From contig NZ_LT965953.1 in assembly GCF_900240995.1 (NCBI RefSeq), positions 1,933,018 to 1,997,017 of the forward strand: a DNA stretch of 64,000 nt, given 5' to 3'. The translations under genes and the position numbers were made by a program. The first letter of the stretch is position 1; each line of letters starts with the position of its first letter. Positions 61,258 through 64,000 of this stretch are shown here, piece after piece. Source of the DNA: Bacillus sp. Marseille-P3661. Lineage in GTDB: Bacteria > Bacillota > Bacilli > Bacillales > Bacillaceae_J. The notes under the pieces were generated by a model. That model did not search any database. It was not told where the DNA came from and was given only the letters and a program-made list of their open reading frames with translations.

Positions 61258-62724
61258 TTATAGTTTAATACAAATATTTGATAACTCTGAATAGAACTCA
61301 AAGCTGTGCATTCCGCCTTCACGACCGATACCACTTTGTTTCATACCGCCAAACGGTGTACGAAGATCGCGTAAGAACCAAGTGTTAACCCAGATAATAC
61401 CTGCTTCAACTTCTTGAGCAACACGATGTGCACGGCGTAAGTCATTTGTCCAAATTGATGCACTTAAACCATATTCTGTGTCATTAACTTGATCAAGAAC
61501 TTCTTCTTCACTGTCAAATGGAATAACCGTTACAACTGGACCAAAGATTTCTTCTTTAACAACGCGACAAGTACGATCAAGTCCAGTAATAATAGTAGGC
61601 TCTATATAGTAACCTTTATCTAAACCTTCAGGACGCTTGCCACCTGTAAGGATTGTTCCGCCTTCTTCTTTAGCTAATTCAATATACTTAAGAACTGTTT
61701 CATAGTGTCCTTTACCAATTAAAGCACCAACCTTTGTTTTTGGATCGAAAGGATCACCCACTACCATTTCTTTTGTTTTAGCAACAAACTTCTCAAGGAA
61801 CTCATCATATGCAGCGCGCTCTACATAGATTCTTGAACCACATAGGCAAACTTCACCTTGGTTGATAAAGCTTGATTTTAATGTAGTTTCAATAACTTCA
61901 TCTAAATCAGAGTCCGCGAAAATGATATTTGGATTTTTCCCACCAAGCTCATATGAAAGCTTTTTCAATGTTTTAGACGCTGAAGCCATAATTGTTTGGC
62001 CAGTTACTGTTTCACCTGTGAATGTAATCGCATCCACATCTTTATGCTCAGTTAAAGCAGTCCCTACTACGCTACCAGAACCGTTAACAACGTTTACTAC
62101 GCCATCTGGCACGCCAGCTTCTTTACAAATTTCCCCAATAAGAGTTGCTGTAGTTGGAGTTAAACTAGCTGGTTTGATAACAACCGTATTTCCAGCTGCA
62201 AGAGCAGGTGCAAGTTTCCAAGTCATTAGTAATAATGGTAGATTCCAAGGACTGATAATCCCAACTACGCCAACAGGACGACGAACAGAATAGTTAATAG
62301 CAGTATCGTCTGTTTGGTATGCTTCTGTTCCCATTGAACGAAGGTAATCTGCAAAGAAGTGGAAGTTAAACGCACCTCTTGGAATGTCTATACTGCTAGA
62401 TAACCAAATTGGTTTACCAGTATCTAATGATTCAAGACGAGCAAGCTCATCTTTTCTTTCTAAAATAATATCGCCAATTTTACGAATTACTGCAATTCTT
62501 TGATCCAACGTAAACTTTTTCCAAGGGCCTTTTAACGCTCTTTTAGCAGCAGCTACAGCAGCGTCTACTTCCTCTTTTCCACCTTGCGCAATATAGCTAA
62601 TAACTTCTTCTGTTGCTGGATTAATATTGTCTGCAACCTTACCTGAAAGTGAAGGAACATACTCTCCATTAATAAAGTGTAAACTATCAACTGACTTTTC
62701 TACTTTTACTTCTTGTGTACTCAT
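61258..62724 (-). CDS. Aldehyde dehydrogenase (betaine-/muconic-semialdehyde-type)
   Basis: This 488-residue NAD(P)-dependent dehydrogenase has all catalytic elements: SPWNLPLLLMTWK (Asn), FTGETVTGQTI (cofactor), YELGGKNPNIIFADSDLDE (Glu), FINQGEVCLCGSRIYVE (nucleophile Cys) and KEEIFGPVVTVIPFD. The GEVCLC pattern is close to 2-hydroxymuconic- and 2-aminomuconic-semialdehyde dehydrogenases. It is 38 kb from the catabolic island, so a link to it is only possible. ATG after AGGAGGAGG. Confidence 0.9.
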   Translation of the reverse strand: MSTQEVKVEKSVDSLHFINGEYVPSLSGKVADNINPATEEVISYIAQGGKEEVDAAVAAAKRALKGPWKKFTLDQRIAVIRKIGDIILERKDELARLESLDTGKPIWLSSSIDIPRGAFNFHFFADYLRSMGTEAYQTDDTAINYSVRRPVGVVGIISPWNLPLLLMTWKLAPALAAGNTVVIKPASLTPTTATLIGEICKEAGVPDGVVNVVNGSGSVVGTALTEHKDVDAITFTGETVTGQTIMASASKTLKKLSYELGGKNPNIIFADSDLDEVIETTLKSSFINQGEVCLCGSRIYVERAAYDEFLEKFVAKTKEMVVGDPFDPKTKVGALIGKGHYETVLKYIELAKEEGGTILTGGKRPEGLDKGYYIEPTIITGLDRTCRVVKEEIFGPVVTVIPFDSEEEVLDQVNDTEYGLSASIWTNDLRRAHRVAQEVEAGIIWVNTWFLRDLRTPFGGMKQSGIGREGGMHSFEFYSELSNICIKL

Positions 62725-63012
62725 AATAACAGCCTCCTCCTATTTTTTTATCAATCCTTAATATCTCTTTATAAAAAACGGATTGATTGATTAATTACAT
62801 TTAGTTTTTAGCGGTGTCTAGGATGTATGTAAAACTATTAAACTAAGAACTTTCAAATCATATTGTTAGATTCGAAAATTCAAACTATTCATAATATACA
62901 ACATTTCTAAAACTGTTGCAATTAAATATTTTAAATTTTGTATAATTTTTTGAAAATTTTGTGACAATTTGGGACATTTCGATATAATTGATCCATTAAT
63001 ACTATAAAAATC

Positions 63013-63041
63013 AAAACCTCGCAGTATTACTGCAAGGTTTT
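63013..63041 (-). terminator. Terminator of the phospholipase-A2-like gene
   Basis: AAAACCT-GCAGTA pairs with TACTGC-AGGTTTT around a tiny loop. It lies 50 bases beyond the stop. The 290 bases to its left (62725-63012) are AT-rich upstream sequence of the aldehyde dehydrogenase, and I see no gene there. Confidence 0.75.
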
Positions 63042-63092
63042 GGCAATTAAATGATATGAATACGATATGTATTACTACTATCGTGTTCATTC

Positions 63093-63371
63093 TCATTTTT
63101 TACAAGTGAATAGTGTTTGAACTTTCATGTAGCCATACATAATTGTTGCTTTCTTTCCTTTATCCGAGTGGCGGCTCATTTTTGGCCTAAGACATTCCAG
63201 AAATTCCTGATCACATTGACATTGAGATTTTCTAGTTCTTAGACATTTATCATGTATTTTACAACAACCATCAACATCATTGATTGGGGCACCCGGTCCA
63301 CTGCAGCCTGGTCCACACCATCTATAACCTGGAAATATACATAGTCCACGCCTTCTTTTTAGTACGTCCAT
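63093..63371 (-). CDS. Phospholipase-A2-like small cysteine-rich protein
   Basis: This 92-residue protein has PGYRWCGPGCSGPGAP as a calcium-loop-like Gly/Cys segment, followed by INDVDGCCKIHDKCLRTRK with the CC-x2-HD-x-C pattern of phospholipase A2 (catalytic His-Asp). A further CQCDQEFLECL supplies cysteines. It resembles the parvovirus-VP1/phage-type PLA2 group. No signal peptide is present, so spore or cytoplasmic location is possible. ATG after GGGAGGTG. Confidence 0.85.
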   Translation of the reverse strand: MDVLKRRRGLCIFPGYRWCGPGCSGPGAPINDVDGCCKIHDKCLRTRKSQCQCDQEFLECLRPKMSRHSDKGKKATIMYGYMKVQTLFTCKK

Positions 63372-63684
63372 TTTAAAACACCTCCCTTCTTCCTACTAAT
63401 TTATATGTATGAAGACTAATATAAGTTTGTATATTTTGTTAACCTAGTCCACATGTAAAAAGGCTTCTATATACTTTACAGGATCCACTATCTCCTTCTT
63501 ATTCTATAAATTAAATTTCAACTTTCTAAATAATAACTATTCTACCTTCCGCAATGATCAAAAATTCCGGAAAATAATACAACTTATCGCAATATATTTA
63601 ATTACTTTACTAGTGAAAACGTCCAAGCAAAACAGCACCATGAAAATAAAATGTATTATAATATGCAATTAATGGAGGACAAAA
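63372..63684. other. Intergenic region between divergent PLA2-like and CHRD genes
   Basis: About 310 AT-rich bases should hold both promoters. No open frame, RNA gene or clear hairpin was seen. Confidence 0.4.
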
Positions 63685-64000
63685 ATGGAAAACAATCAAC
63701 TTTTCTTTGCAAGATTAAGCGGTTCGGAAGAAGTGCCACCAGTTCGTACAAGCGCTGAAGGTCTGGTTAAATTTAAAGTTAGCAAGGATGAACGAAGAAT
63801 GGCCTATCAATTAACTGTGAATGATCTCGAGAACTTTACACAAGCGCATATTCACATAGGCAGAAGAGGTTTCAATGGTCCCGTTGTAGCCTTCCTATTC
63901 GGTCCTGCTAATCCAGATATAAGTGTAAGAAAAGGTACAGTAGATGGAGTTATTACTAAGGATGACCTTGTTGGTCCATTACAAGGAAAACCTCTAAGTG
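63685..64000 (+). CDS. CHRD-domain protein, N-terminal part (cut by window edge)
   Basis: The visible 105 residues begin MENNQLFFARLSGSEEVPPVRTSAEG and include AHIHIGRRGFNGPVVAFLFGP, the hallmark of the CHRD domain. The function is unknown in bacteria; this form has no signal peptide. ATG after AATGGAGG. The end is beyond base 64000. Confidence 0.88.
   Translation, partial: MENNQLFFARLSGSEEVPPVRTSAEGLVKFKVSKDERRMAYQLTVNDLENFTQAHIHIGRRGFNGPVVAFLFGPANPDISVRKGTVDGVITKDDLVGPLQGKPLS

Noticed and set aside
62866-63096. 76-codon minus-strand frame
   Set aside because: It covers the terminator hairpin of the PLA2-like gene, has no ribosome site and no protein-like composition.

Overview
The window is low-GC DNA from an endospore-forming Firmicute of the Bacillaceae/Planococcaceae type. 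The evidence is a gerA-type germinant receptor operon, a YjcZ-type small protein, a Lia-type envelope-stress operon, a KinB-like histidine kinase, Bacillus-type large SRP RNA and tmRNA, and strong GGAGG-like ribosome binding sites. The species cannot be named from the sequence alone.

Layout. 1-2.9 kb: end of a gerA(A-B-C) operon on the minus strand, with gerAC cut by the window edge. 3.1-3.7 kb: a histidine phosphatase. 4.4-23.4 kb: a catabolic island. It holds a branched-chain-amino-acid-type ABC importer (livKFGMH, minus), a LysR regulator, and a plus-strand set of two alpha/beta hydrolases, a luciferase-like monooxygenase, an FMN reductase and a RibB-like/riboflavin-kinase fusion. A minus-strand set follows, with paralogues of the hydrolases and monooxygenase, a tripartite tricarboxylate transporter (TctABC) and a class II aldolase. 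A divergent MerR regulator carries an isochorismatase-like domain that has lost its catalytic residues. The likely logic is uptake of an organic acid, oxygenation with reduced FMN made in the same cluster, then hydrolysis and aldol cleavage. The substrate is unknown.

23.6-31.3 kb: YjcZ, a nitroreductase, a PNPOx-fold protein, a CueP-like copper protein whose conserved Cys codon is TGA, an IDEAL-like protein, deoD, an M29 aminopeptidase, a small membrane protein and a sensor kinase. 31.6-37.9 kb: a divergent addBA pair. 38.1-38.6 kb: a cyclic-di-GMP-I riboswitch with terminator ahead of a 72-aa orphan protein. 38.9-42.4 kb: liaI-liaH-liaF-liaS-liaR. 42.7-47.2 kb: NAD salvage genes (pncA, pncB, nadD-like, nadE) with an NrtR-like Nudix regulator. 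47.4 kb: a YitT protein. 48.2-49.5 kb: an RNA block on the minus strand (tRNA-Ser, tmRNA, tRNA-Leu, an unidentified structured stretch, SRP RNA).

49.7-64 kb: mixed accessory genes. They include a VOC protein, a PH-domain protein, D-serine dehydratase, an MFS transporter, a probable restriction-modification set (m5C methylase, N-type methylase, LAGLIDADG-like protein), a MraY paralogue, a MOSC protein, a broken sirtuin, a flavin-reductase-fold protein, an aldehyde dehydrogenase, a phospholipase-A2-like protein and a CHRD protein cut by the right edge.

All family assignments come from reading motifs; no database search was run. Intrinsic terminators were found by eye as perfect or near-perfect stems near T-runs.
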